From: Orychophragmus violaceus
Lineage: Eukaryota; Streptophyta; Magnoliopsida; Brassicales; Brassicaceae
Direction of reading: 5' to 3'
Assembly: GCA_030180135.1 (NCBI GenBank)
Contig: CM058231.1
Location: 55,438,235-55,502,234 of the forward strand
DNA: 64,000 nucleotides
Shown here: piece after piece, positions 12,057 through 20,517 of the stretch
How the letters are laid out: each line of letters opens with the position of its first letter
How positions within the stretch are numbered: the stretch's first letter is position 1
Translations under genes and position numbers: made by a program
The notes under the pieces: model-generated
Seen by the model: the letters and a program-made list of their open reading frames with translations, nothing else
What the model was told of the DNA's origin: nothing
The model's database searches: none

Positions 12057-12242
12057 TGATATATCATGGTTTTTACCCATTTTATACCATGATATAGATG
12101 TGTTTTTAGTGTCTTTTGTGTTCGTTTAGAGTCTTTTACAGGTTTAATTAGGTTTGGAGCTAATTGGAGATATTTGGAGCATTTTGGGACTTTTGGGACG
12201 TTTTGGCCGAGAGCTTAACTCACTGTCCGATTTATTGATCAA

Positions 12243-12279
12243 GCATCGACCGACACACCTTGTGCATCGGTCGACACAC
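12243..12279. repeat. Paired-palindrome unit in 5' LTR
   Basis: GCATCGACCGACACACC then TTGTGCATCGGTCGACACAC. The two CGRYCG-type cores have centres 21 bp apart. The unit lies about 105 bp upstream of the TATA box; a copy is in the 3' LTR at 27271-27307. Confidence 0.8.
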
Positions 12280-12383
12280 TAGCGAGATGGGCCGTACGCG
12301 TCGGTTTAACAAGTTATGAAGATTTGCAAAGAGGCCCAGAATAGTTCCAGTATTTACACAGAAGCCCCAGCCGAGATTAGGCT

Positions 12384-12392
12384 TATATATAG
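12384..12392 (+). promoter_or_regulatory. TATA box of Athila LTR promoter
   Basis: TATATATAG in a GC-richer context (GATTAGGCT upstream, AGGATTTTGG downstream), about 330 bp into the LTR. It is the best TATA candidate for the genomic RNA and is identical in the 3' LTR at 27412-27420. Use as promoter is inferred. Confidence 0.55.
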
Positions 12393-13255
12393 AGGATTTT
12401 GGTGTTTAATTTACTTACGCTTTCATACTTAGAGCTAAGAGATTTTTAGAGCTTTTGGGGCTGATCTATTTCCTGTATTCACTTATTTTGGAGAAGATTT
12501 CGAACCCCTTTGATATTTTATTCTCTTATATGCAATCTATTATTTCTATGATTATGTTTTCATCAATCATGTCTGAGTAGATCCATAGTTAAGTTTAGGG
12601 TTTCTCATTAGGGTTTGATGACTTGCTAGACTTGTTTAATTCAGTTAAGGATTCATATGATTAGAATGTTCTTCAAACTAAATTGTGCTTAATGCTAGTT
12701 CTAACCTGATCAATTAGAATCTAGATCTTAGGTTGCTAAATTCGACACGAGAGTGTGTTTTAGAATCTGAACTATTTAGGTTGAGCAATTAAATTATTCG
12801 CTAAGAGATTTGGTTTAGTTTAATTGTGAACATATCGAACTTGAACTTAATGCTAGTTTAATCTGTTAGTAATTGCAAAGAGATTTGGGTTACTGCACTT
12901 AGACTTAGAAAGTTTTCGCAAAGAGATTTGGTTAATTCTATTTCCGTGATTTGAGTTCTAGAACTGAGTTTAATTAGATCCTGACTGATTAACTTGTCTG
13001 CTTGTCTGATTTCCTGAGAATACCCTAGGCTTGACGCTTTTAGTTTATTGCTTTCACAACCAACTTGCTACTGTTTACTTTCTTGCTTCGCAATTTATTT
13101 ACTTCACCATCTGCTTATTTCTAGTATTAATCTCTACGTTTCTGATTCTATTGAGACCAAGTGTCCCTGTGGATTCGATAACCCTATATACTACTTTGAC
13201 GGTACTGTGCACTTGCAGTTTAGAATAGGGTAAAACTTAGAACCTATCAAGTTTT

Positions 13256-13273
13256 TGGCGCCGTTGCCGGGGA
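13256..13273 (+). other. Athila primer binding site (tRNA-Asp)
   Basis: TGGCGCCGTTGCCGGGGA begins six bases after the LTR end. It is complementary to the 3' end of plant tRNA-Asp, as known for Athila elements, and primes minus-strand DNA synthesis. Confidence 0.9.
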
Positions 13274-13414
13274 TTTTTTAGAGTCTTCGATAGGACCGAA
13301 CTTAGGGTTTTTACTAGAAATTTTTCTTTTTCTTTTTGCTTTTTTCGTTTTATTTTCATAATTTGCTAATTTTTTTTTCTCTGTTTCTTTCTGTCGCAGG
13401 TACGACTTTCGCCT

Positions 13415-13501
13415 TGCGTCGATCGTTGCATCCCTTGCGTCGATCGTCACTAGGCGATTTGAGATTGAATCGATCGTTGCACTGACAGCATCGATCGTTG
13501 C
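13415..13501. repeat. Two paired-palindrome units in Athila leader
   Basis: CGATCG cores at 13420-13425, 13441-13446, 13471-13476 and 13492-13497. Within each pair the centres are 21 bp apart; between pairs, 30 bp. Flanking bases are GCGT/GCAT on the left and TTGC on the right. The last unit ends about 20 bp before the gag start codon, so it lies in the 5' untranslated RNA. Confidence 0.8.
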
Positions 13502-13521
13502 TGGACGATTACAGACAGTTT

Positions 13522-16164
13522 ATGCCAACGCAGAAAACTCGAAGTAATCCGAACTCGAGCTTAGTTAATCTCGGACTAGAGGAACTTGGACGTCTAGAAA
13601 GAACTATCAGAAGAGAAAAGAGAGAGAGAATGGTACGAGAACGTCTAATCTTGATACCAGATGCTGAAGGTACCCTGAGGGACCAAGATAACAACCCGTA
13701 CAATGCTGCTGGGCATCGGGTTGATGCTGAAGGGAACGTAATCCCTGACCCACCTGAGCCACAACCGCATGCGCAAGCGCAAGGTCAAGCTCAAGGTAGA
13801 CAGATGGTTGTCCATGAAAGGACTTTGGCTGACTACAACAGACCAGATGAGTTTCATAGAAACCGAACAGCCTTAGTACTTCCTGGTTTCGAGAGGGAGG
13901 ATTTTGAGATCAAGACCATCTACTACTCGCTGATGAGACAGAATGCTTTCCATGGACATCCAACAGAGCAGCCTATGGACCACATTGATTCGTTTGAGGA
14001 CATAATCAATGGCATGAAGTATGATGGAGTTTGCCAGGATTATCTGTTCCTTAAGCTCTTTCCTTACAGTCTCGCTGGAGACGCTAGTGAATGGCTGAAG
14101 CAACTGGCACCTGGTCAGTTTACCACTTGGGCAGCACTGAAAAGTGAGTTCCTGAGACATTTCTACGATGATGCGCGTTCAGACCAGTCCAGACAGGACA
14201 TTCTCACATTTTCCCAAGGAGCTGTGGAGCCTTTAAAAGCTGCTTGGATGAGATTTAGGAAGTATCAGCGTGACTGCCCACACCATGGATTCAGTGAAGT
14301 CACATTGCTAGGTATTTTCTTCAGAGGCATAGATCTGCCATATCAGTCTGCGCTGGATAACTCCAGTAATGCAAACTTCAACACCAGGACTCCAGCAGAA
14401 GCTAAGCAGTTGATTAAGAACTTAGTAAGCAGCAACAGTTGCAAGACGATGGATGAGAGGAGGAAGAAATCTGGTGGAAGTGTTGATAACTCAGAGATGG
14501 CTGAATTGAGATCCAGGATGGACAAAATCTGCAATCTTCTAGGTGAGAAGAAAGCTGTCCACTTTGCTCAAGAATTAGAAGTAATTCAGACTGTGGAGGA
14601 CACTCAGGAAGAAGATGTGAATTACATCGGAGGATCTGGTTTCCAAGGAAACAAATTTGGATATCAATCTGGGAACAGATTTTCCGGTGGAGGACAGAAG
14701 GGTGCCTTCACAGGCAATCAGAACTCTTCAAGCTTTGGACAGACTAGTAATTTTCAGAAGCCTTATGGACAAAGTGCTCAGAGAACCTACGGATCTTCAT
14801 CTTATCAGACACCTCCTGCAGCCACTGCTTTTGAGACTAGGATGGAAACAATGTTGGAACAGGTATTGGAGAGCCATAACAAGATTTCTGTGGATAGTAA
14901 CAAGAAGCTGGATGCAGTTTATGAGAATCTCAATGGGAAGTTTGAGACTCTGAGCACTCATGTGAAGCAGCTGGACACTCAGGTGAATCAGATTTCCAGT
15001 TCTATGAAGGGAAAAGGAGTTGCAGACACTCACATTAAGGCCTGGTCTGTGTACATTAATGATGGGTCTCACCAAGGTGAAAAATTTGAGCTAAGTACGA
15101 CTGAATTGGTAGAGGAGAAAGAATTTTCGGATTTTGGAGAAAAACTCTCGGGTGAAAGTTGTGAACACAGCGTTGCAACGATCGACACACCCTTAGTGTC
15201 GGTCGTTGCAGGGCGTGAACAGACAGAACTGTCGGATGATAATGGCATAGATGCTGAGTTGGACCTCGATCACTTATTCACTGGAGTCTCTGAGATCTCT
15301 CAACAGGAGATTTATGCGCAGATTGTTAGACAACACTCCTCAGTGTCTGAAGTGATTAGGCAGGAAATTGAAGAGCTTAAGAAGCTAGAGGAGATTGGTG
15401 AAGAATTGGAAGAAATTCCAACTTCTGATGATCCACCTTATCATCCCTGTGTGCAGAGGTACTTAAACAGGATGCTGCCTTTAGATGAAGAGCTGAGAGA
15501 CTGGGTGATTATAGTTCCCCAACACATCAGTGAGGTGCTACTGAACAAGATCCCGAAGAAGCTGCCTGACCCTGGAGTCTTTGTGCTTAACTGCTCCATC
15601 TTCGAGGACAGTTTTAGACGCTCTCTGTGTGACTTAGGAGCTGCTGGAAGTATGATGCCTTATTCTGTGGCAGAGAAGCTGGGGATGCTGGATTTTTCTC
15701 CTACTAGGACCTCTCTTGTCCTAGCTGATCAGTCTATACGAGTTCCGGAAGGACTCTTAAAGGACATTCCAGTGAGAGTTGGAAACTACTTAGTTCCGAT
15801 AGACTTCCTTGTGCTAAAGTATGACTGCGATCCTGATGAAGCATTGCTGCTTGGAAGACCATTCTTGGCTACAGCAGGAGCTGTGATTGATGTTAGACAG
15901 AGTCTAATAGACCTCCACCTGGGAGACGAGCCGCTGCGATATGAGATGGAGAATCTGCGAAAGCCACTGATAGATGGGCAGACATTCACAATCATGGATG
16001 CAGATGATGAGCAGCCGAACGACATTGTGATTCTAGATCCTGGAGCACATTTTACTCCATCTTTTCTAGGACATGAGCATTCTGCAACAGCCTATTCTCC
16101 ACCCTGGATGAGGAGACTTGAACAGAGACAGAAAAAGTCTCTGTCAGGTTCTCTTGGTGCCTGA
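13522..16164 (+). CDS. Athila Gag-protease polyprotein
   Basis: An uninterrupted 880-codon frame from the first ATG (MPTQKTRSN); the frame is open further upstream but only from a TTG. A charged N-terminus is followed by the Retrotrans_gag capsid region (about residues 121-300: PGFEREDFEIKT, YSLAGDASEWLKQLAPGQFT, FRKYQRDCPHHGF). Next comes a Gly/Ser/Gln/Phe-rich stretch (about 368-430) in place of an evident zinc knuckle, then a coiled-coil-like segment. A retropepsin-like domain follows, with active-site motif DLGAAGSMMP (D near 704) and a LLLGRPFLATAGAVIDV flap/end motif. DLGA replaces the usual D-T/S-G, as is typical in this lineage. The frame ends just after the protease, where RT should begin. 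A palindrome pair is read through in frame (about residues 551-563). Gag would form virus-like particles in the cytoplasm. Confidence 0.9.
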   Translation: MPTQKTRSNPNSSLVNLGLEELGRLERTIRREKRERMVRERLILIPDAEGTLRDQDNNPYNAAGHRVDAEGNVIPDPPEPQPHAQAQGQAQGRQMVVHERTLADYNRPDEFHRNRTALVLPGFEREDFEIKTIYYSLMRQNAFHGHPTEQPMDHIDSFEDIINGMKYDGVCQDYLFLKLFPYSLAGDASEWLKQLAPGQFTTWAALKSEFLRHFYDDARSDQSRQDILTFSQGAVEPLKAAWMRFRKYQRDCPHHGFSEVTLLGIFFRGIDLPYQSALDNSSNANFNTRTPAEAKQLIKNLVSSNSCKTMDERRKKSGGSVDNSEMAELRSRMDKICNLLGEKKAVHFAQELEVIQTVEDTQEEDVNYIGGSGFQGNKFGYQSGNRFSGGGQKGAFTGNQNSSSFGQTSNFQKPYGQSAQRTYGSSSYQTPPAATAFETRMETMLEQVLESHNKISVDSNKKLDAVYENLNGKFETLSTHVKQLDTQVNQISSSMKGKGVADTHIKAWSVYINDGSHQGEKFELSTTELVEEKEFSDFGEKLSGESCEHSVATIDTPLVSVVAGREQTELSDDNGIDAELDLDHLFTGVSEISQQEIYAQIVRQHSSVSEVIRQEIEELKKLEEIGEELEEIPTSDDPPYHPCVQRYLNRMLPLDEELRDWVIIVPQHISEVLLNKIPKKLPDPGVFVLNCSIFEDSFRRSLCDLGAAGSMMPYSVAEKLGMLDFSPTRTSLVLADQSIRVPEGLLKDIPVRVGNYLVPIDFLVLKYDCDPDEALLLGRPFLATAGAVIDVRQSLIDLHLGDEPLRYEMENLRKPLIDGQTFTIMDADDEQPNDIVILDPGAHFTPSFLGHEHSATAYSPPWMRRLEQRQKKSLSGSLGA
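15172..15210. repeat. Paired-palindrome unit inside the gag-protease ORF
   Basis: GTTGCAACGATCGACAC, then ACCCTTAG, then TGTCGGTCGTTGCA. Core centres are 21 bp apart. It keeps the reading frame and encodes SVATIDTPLVSVVA in a linker between gag and protease, away from conserved domains. Confidence 0.8.
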
Positions 16165-16340
16165 AAGATCTTGTGCGTCCGGTCAAGCTAATGACCTTAA
16201 ACAAGCGCTGAGTGGGAGGCAACCCACTGTTAGGTTTAGTTGTTTTTCTTTCTTATTTTTGGTGTTTTTCTTAGGATTTCACGTTTTTGTTTTTGTTTTT
16301 GCTAAGTTTCAGATGCAGAACTCGAATCTGGAGAGGTGTG

Positions 16341-16534
16341 ACGATCGATGCACTTGTGCACCGGTCGTTGCAAGGAGATTTGACGAAGAGGGGTAATCGC
16401 ATTGTGACGATCGTTGCTCCTAAGCAACGGTCGTTGCAATTGGTTCAATTGCAAAATTAAGGTATGCGCTAAACCGGAAAATAAATTATGATTTGACCAG
16501 CAACGATCGTTGCCACTATGCAACGGTCGTTGCA
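16341..16534. repeat. Three paired-palindrome units
   Basis: Units at 16341-16372, 16406-16438 and 16500-16534. In each, the first core is CGATCG and the second CGGTCG, with centres exactly 20 bp apart. The half at 16500-16513 (GCAACGATCGTTGC) is a perfect 14-bp palindrome. Confidence 0.85.
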
Positions 16535-16906
16535 CCCACGACCAGGTAAGTGCCTTAAACCCTTTCTCTTCTCTTTTCTTTCTCATTTCCGATCATCCGT
16601 ACAACCGAAAGCTCCACACCCAAAATCGCCATTTCTCATCATTTTTCTTTGTTTCAATTGCTAATACTTCCTATTTCACACTCTAAACCCTTGTCTTTAG
16701 ATCATATCTCACGAATCCAAGGTAAAGAACTTCTATTTCTCAAATTTTCGGATTGGATTTTAGGGTTTTAGGGTTTTAGATTTTTGAACTGAAAATTGAT
16801 GATGCATGCGTAATTAGACGGATTTAGGGTGATGGATTGTGATTTTGAACTGATTCGAGGCAATGTGGCATGGATTTGAACTGAAATTTTGCTGATTGTT
16901 TGCGGC

Positions 16907-17040
16907 GAAATCGCCTTGCAACGGTCGTTGCTCTCGAGCAACGGTCGTTGCTTTGCGATTTTGGGAAATGTTCGATAAAGTGAAATCGCTTTGCAACGAT
17001 CGATGCCTTAGATGCAACGGTCGATGCTTTGCGATTTCAC
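16907..17040. repeat. Two paired-palindrome units with inverted outer arms
   Basis: Unit 16907-16962 has GAAATCGC on the left and GCGATTTT on the right. Unit 16980-17040 has perfect 10-bp outer arms (GTGAAATCGC and GCGATTTCAC). Core centres are 20 and 21 bp apart. As RNA or single-stranded DNA the second unit could fold into one long imperfect hairpin. Confidence 0.85.
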
Positions 17041-17087
17041 AGAGAGTTGCCGAGACTTATATTGTTTAAATTTTATTTCTTTTGCAG

Positions 17088-18584
17088 ATGGCATCTCGTA
17101 GATAGCCCCGCAAGAAGCAGGCAACATCATCAACGGCCGCAAGACAGTACATTCCACCTCTAGAGTGGTTTCACAGACACTCTGACCCACCTGCGCCATA
17201 TGTAAGAGATGGACCGCCAGTCGCTTTGCCTTGGCCCCGAGAAGACGCTACAGAGATCCCGACAACCATATAGTGGCCCAGGGACATTCGCACGTTCTTT
17301 AAGTCTGCAGACTTCACCGAGCGGCCACTACTTGATCAATGGGATGAGCATGACTCATTTCTCTACAGTGGTTGGTGCAACATGGAGCTCAAACCAACTA
17401 AGTTTGCAGACTACTCCACCTGTAAGAAGCTGGGGATAGACGAGCAGGTACTTGCAGTATGCAGAGGCATTGGTCTAGGGACAATGCCAATGCGCCCATA
17501 TGATCTCTACCCTGAGCTGGTCAGGCAGTTATTGGCCACTTGCAGAGTGGTTTACTCGGATCCCGATAGCAGGAGTGCTACAGGAGGTACATTCACCTTC
17601 ATGAGTTGGGGAGTCAGGTATTGGATTCCTCTACTAGATCTCTGCAGGATCTACAGGTTCAGTACTGAGCCGAGACGCATTGCTATGCCACTCGAGTGGG
17701 ATCCAGTTGAGGCTCGAGCATTCTGGGAGTGTATTGGCAGTGGTCAGTACAACTCCAGGACCACACCGGTGAAGATGATGAGGCATCCTGTGCTGAGATA
17801 TATCTCGCGTATCTTGTGTTGGAGCTTCCTTTGCAAGTATGAGGCCAACAATATGCGCAAATATGAGATGGAGCTATTGTTCATGGGGCTGAGAGACCAG
17901 TTTACAGGTTCTGGCGTGAGAGATCCTACTCAGGGTCTCAACTTGGGAGCTGTCTTCGCTTTGCATCTATGTGATCTGCAGACGAAGCCTTTTGATGGAG
18001 TCGGTACTGAGACGATAGGGAGCTTACTTACTCCCATTTTCATGCATTGCGGGATTCCTTTACAGGGCACAGAGCGTGATACAACCAAGGAGTTCCTTGA
18101 TCTTAGCCATTTGCAGAGCGCCACCTGGCTAAAGGAGGGGCGCATTTGGGTTTACACCGATCCGATTTCTGGGAGATGTGGTATAGAGCTTCCTGCTGCT
18201 AGGTGGACACGGATTGATACGTTGGAGGATCTGATATTTCAGCCTCCTGAGACTGAGCAGCGTGGGATTCCTTCTATGGCTCATCCGCTGGGAGAGCCTT
18301 CCACACGAGCTTCGACTTCTGCTGCCCCTGCGCCTGCTGCTGCTCCGGTTGACCTTGGCCCTTATCCTGAGATGTCAGTTCCCTATGAAGATATGTCCGA
18401 GGCTGAGTGGAGAGAGCGTAGTGATGGGATCTGGAGGACCGTTTGGGAGTGGATGCGTGGCTGCACTTGCAGGAGACAACCACCAGTTCATCAGCCCGTC
18501 CCTGCTTCACGACGTAGACAGCGTTCTCCTACGGACGTCAGTGACACTGAGCGCTATGGAGGGATAGACGATGTGAGCGAGTGA
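17088..18584 (+). pseudogene. ATHILA-family ORF (PF03078-type), two in-frame stops
   Basis: The frame of 498 sense or stop codons starts MASRR at ATG 17088, right behind a TTTTGCAG acceptor. TAG stops lie at codon 6 (17103-17105) and codon 62 (17271-17273); downstream it is open for 400 codons from ATG 17382. Conserved features are FMSWGVRYWIPLLDLCRIYR, then PLEWDPVEARAFWECIGSGQ and ILCWSFLCKYEANN, with a Ser/Ala/Pro-rich and Arg-rich C-terminus. This is the ATHILA ORF-1 family, found in the position of env in Athila elements. I see no signal peptide or clear membrane segment, so an envelope role is not supported. Because only two early stops are present, a shorter product from 17382 is conceivable. 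Confidence 0.75.
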
Positions 18585-19837
18585 GATTGATCTCCATTTC
18601 CAGACATTCAGTTCTGTTATCTTTGTCTTTTTCTTTGCACTTTTTCCTTTTGATTTTTAGTTTGCTACTATGTTTGGATGGTTTATGCTTGATTAGATAC
18701 ATTTGTTGCATGGGTTTTACTCTGTTTCTAGTGTTTTCAGCTTGCAGGATTCGAAACTGACAAAATCCGACGGATTAACCTGCTAACTTGCTGACTGTTC
18801 GTGAAATCGCAGTGCGTCGATCGACACACCATTGTATCGATCGTTACAACGAAAATCGCACAGCAACAGTCGGTGCACCTAGTGCAACGATCGATGCCTG
18901 ACTGCGACAGAGGTAAAAACCCGAGAGAACTAACCATTCCATTAACAAATTTTTCTTTTCTTTCTTTTAACCAATCCCTTGCTTGACACTACTGGGGACA
19001 GTGTGTCTTAAGTGTGGGGGAGGTTCTACTAATTACTTTTTTTTTGTTTTCTTAGAGTCAGTTAAAATTTTAAAAATTTGTTTTTTTTGAGTCAAAATTT
19101 GTTTAAGTAGGAAACAATGATTTTTTGAGAAGATTAGCAGCATTTGCAGGAACTTAAGTAACCATTGGGATGAAGCTGCAGATTATCTATGACTATTAGA
19201 AAACCCAGACACAGATCAGCCTACTGAGAACACCCACATCGCTTCAGGTATCAGAGGATCTTTTACTGACTTCAATTTAATCCTGACTTTAGATTTCTCA
19301 CCTAAGGGCTTGGTATACTTTATGTCGGACTACCTTGTTGGTTCTGACACAGCCTGTAAACCTGTCCTATTTGGTTCCCTTCTCCCCTTCCATAAAGTAA
19401 AAAAAAAAAAGATAATAAACTGCGGATGAGTTAGTAACTCCGAAGTGGTCATGGGAATGGTAGCAAACACTATTTTCTCTCATGTGATCCATGGAATGTG
19501 TCCAAAGTACACCCCAAAACGGGAAGAACACTGATAAAAAAATAAAATGATACCCAGTGGGGAAAAATCAGTTGTTAAGGAAGGGAAAGAGAAGAAAGGG
19601 ACTAAAGAAAGACAGTTTGGTGGTCTAGAGCTGGCAAGGTAAGAATCCATGTGCCTTTAGATCGATACCCCTTAGGTGAGACCGCACTTAAATATATGCA
19701 GAAGTCAGTAGGGAGAATTTGAATGCGTGAATGTGATTGTGGCGTTTACTTAGGACAGTTGCTAAGTGTGGGGGAAGTATATGTTGGTCTTGATGTCTGT
19801 AGATTGATTCTTTCATGTGGATTACTAAGGGGAATCT
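18585..19837 (+). other. Athila 3' non-coding region
   Basis: No coding signal. It contains two paired-palindrome units (18814-18897), two internal copies of the polypurine motif AAGTGTGGGGGAG (19010-19022) and AAGTGTGGGGGAA (19764-19776), and a poly-A tract near 19400. It ends at the target site of the Copia insertion (AATCT, 19833-19837). Confidence 0.7.
18814..18897. repeat. Two paired-palindrome units downstream of ATHILA ORF
   Basis: Cores CGATCG 18818-18823 and 18838-18843 (20 bp apart), and CAGTCG 18867-18872 with CGATCG 18888-18893 (21 bp apart). GTGAAATCGC precedes at 18801-18810 and AAAATCGC lies between the two, echoing the arms of the unit at 16980-17040. Confidence 0.8.
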
Positions 19838-20504
19838 TGTTGGGAATGTCCTGAAATCTACTGTACTAACTCTAGAAAGTATGATAAATGTCGAGATCAG
19901 ACATAAGTCATAAATACTGGGTGATCATGATGGCTTGCTAGAGTCCGCTTTTGATCTATAAGTTTAGGACTTATTACCAGTATTGTATGATCCCGAAGGG
20001 TCACACACCATAGCTAACGGGAAAGTTAAATGGAATTAATACGGTAAGATGCAGTGGCATTTACTGTATTGGATCAGAGAATTGGGCCAGACAAAATGCA
20101 GGCTTTTGTCTGATTTGTGTCTTGGGCCCAAATGATTAATGAGCCATTAGTCAAATGACTTGGGCCCATTAATGAGAGATTAAGAAATCGAAAACCCTAA
20201 GGAATTACACACGATTTCTTTGTGGCTTGCAGCCTCTCTCTCTCTAATCTCTCTCTCTGATCATCCATCCGGTCTAGCAGCCTGACGTTGCTTGTAAGAG
20301 TGTGGATACCAAAGGAGGAGCAGGTGATTCATCTGTTCTAGACTGATCTTGTCATTACCATCAATTATCCGCTGCAATCTGAAAGGTAATGATCCAGGTT
20401 TGGTTTGATTTAAGATTCGTTTTGCAAGAACCTAGATCTGTTTAAGATTATGTGTTAGGTTGTAATACGAGAATTAAACCTTGGAAAAACACTATAATCC
20501 TTCA
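19838..20504 (+). repeat. Copia 5' LTR
   Basis: 667 bp with TGTTGGG/CCTTCA ends. It includes a CT-microsatellite (CTCTCTCTCTCTAATCTCTC) near 20233-20260. Three differences from the 3' LTR are visible (T/C in GTCCGCTTTTG, G/C in GCTTGTAAG, T/G in AAGATTATG). Confidence 0.95.
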
Positions 20505-20505
20505 G

Positions 20506-20517
20506 TGGTATCAGAGC
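20506..20517 (+). other. Copia primer binding site (initiator tRNA-Met)
   Basis: TGGTATCAGAGC one base after the LTR end, complementary to the 3' end of tRNA-iMet, the standard plant Copia primer. Confidence 0.9.

Larger units (their letters stand above)
12057..13249 (+). repeat. Athila 5' LTR
   Basis: 1193 bp, TG...CA ends. It holds a paired-palindrome unit (12243-12279) and a TATA box (12384-12392), and ends one base and a short T-run before the primer site. Compared with the 3' LTR it has G instead of A at 12102 and 19 extra bases around 12916. Confidence 0.95.
16165..17087 (+). other. Athila inter-ORF spacer (pol deletion site)
   Basis: It starts right after the protease. At 16187-16228 is TAATGACCTTAAACAAGCGC followed by a GGGAGGCAACCC element, the sequence that in Athila elements follows the end of pol; so pol is missing between protease and this point. 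16211-16228 can form a 6-bp perfect stem (AGTGGG/CCCACT) with a 6-base loop. Five paired-palindrome units lie in 16341-17040. A T-rich tract and TTTTGCAG (17080-17087), a good splice acceptor, end directly at the next ATG, suggesting the downstream ORF is expressed from a spliced RNA (inference). Confidence 0.6.

Noticed and set aside
13031..13233. Open frames of 61-65 codons in the Athila 5' LTR, repeated at 28040-28242
   Set aside because: They lie in the LTR (repeat identity is due to the LTR pair), are AT-rich and hydrophobic by composition, and show no start context or domain.
13256..13273. Possible tRNA-Asp gene
   Set aside because: Only the complement of the 3' end of the tRNA is present, directly after an LTR: a primer binding site, not a gene.
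13498..13521. Gag start at 13498
   Set aside because: The codon there is TTG; the first ATG in frame is at 13522. The same reasoning moves other starts (45416, 47388 and 51340 are TTG; 45041 is GTG).
18262..18567. 101-codon ORF in the +1 frame of the ATHILA ORF
   Set aside because: Overlaps the conserved main frame; Leu-rich by-product of the Ala/Pro-rich segment.
17088..18584. Retroviral-type envelope protein
   Set aside because: No signal peptide, transmembrane helix or fusion motif was visible; only the position resembles env.
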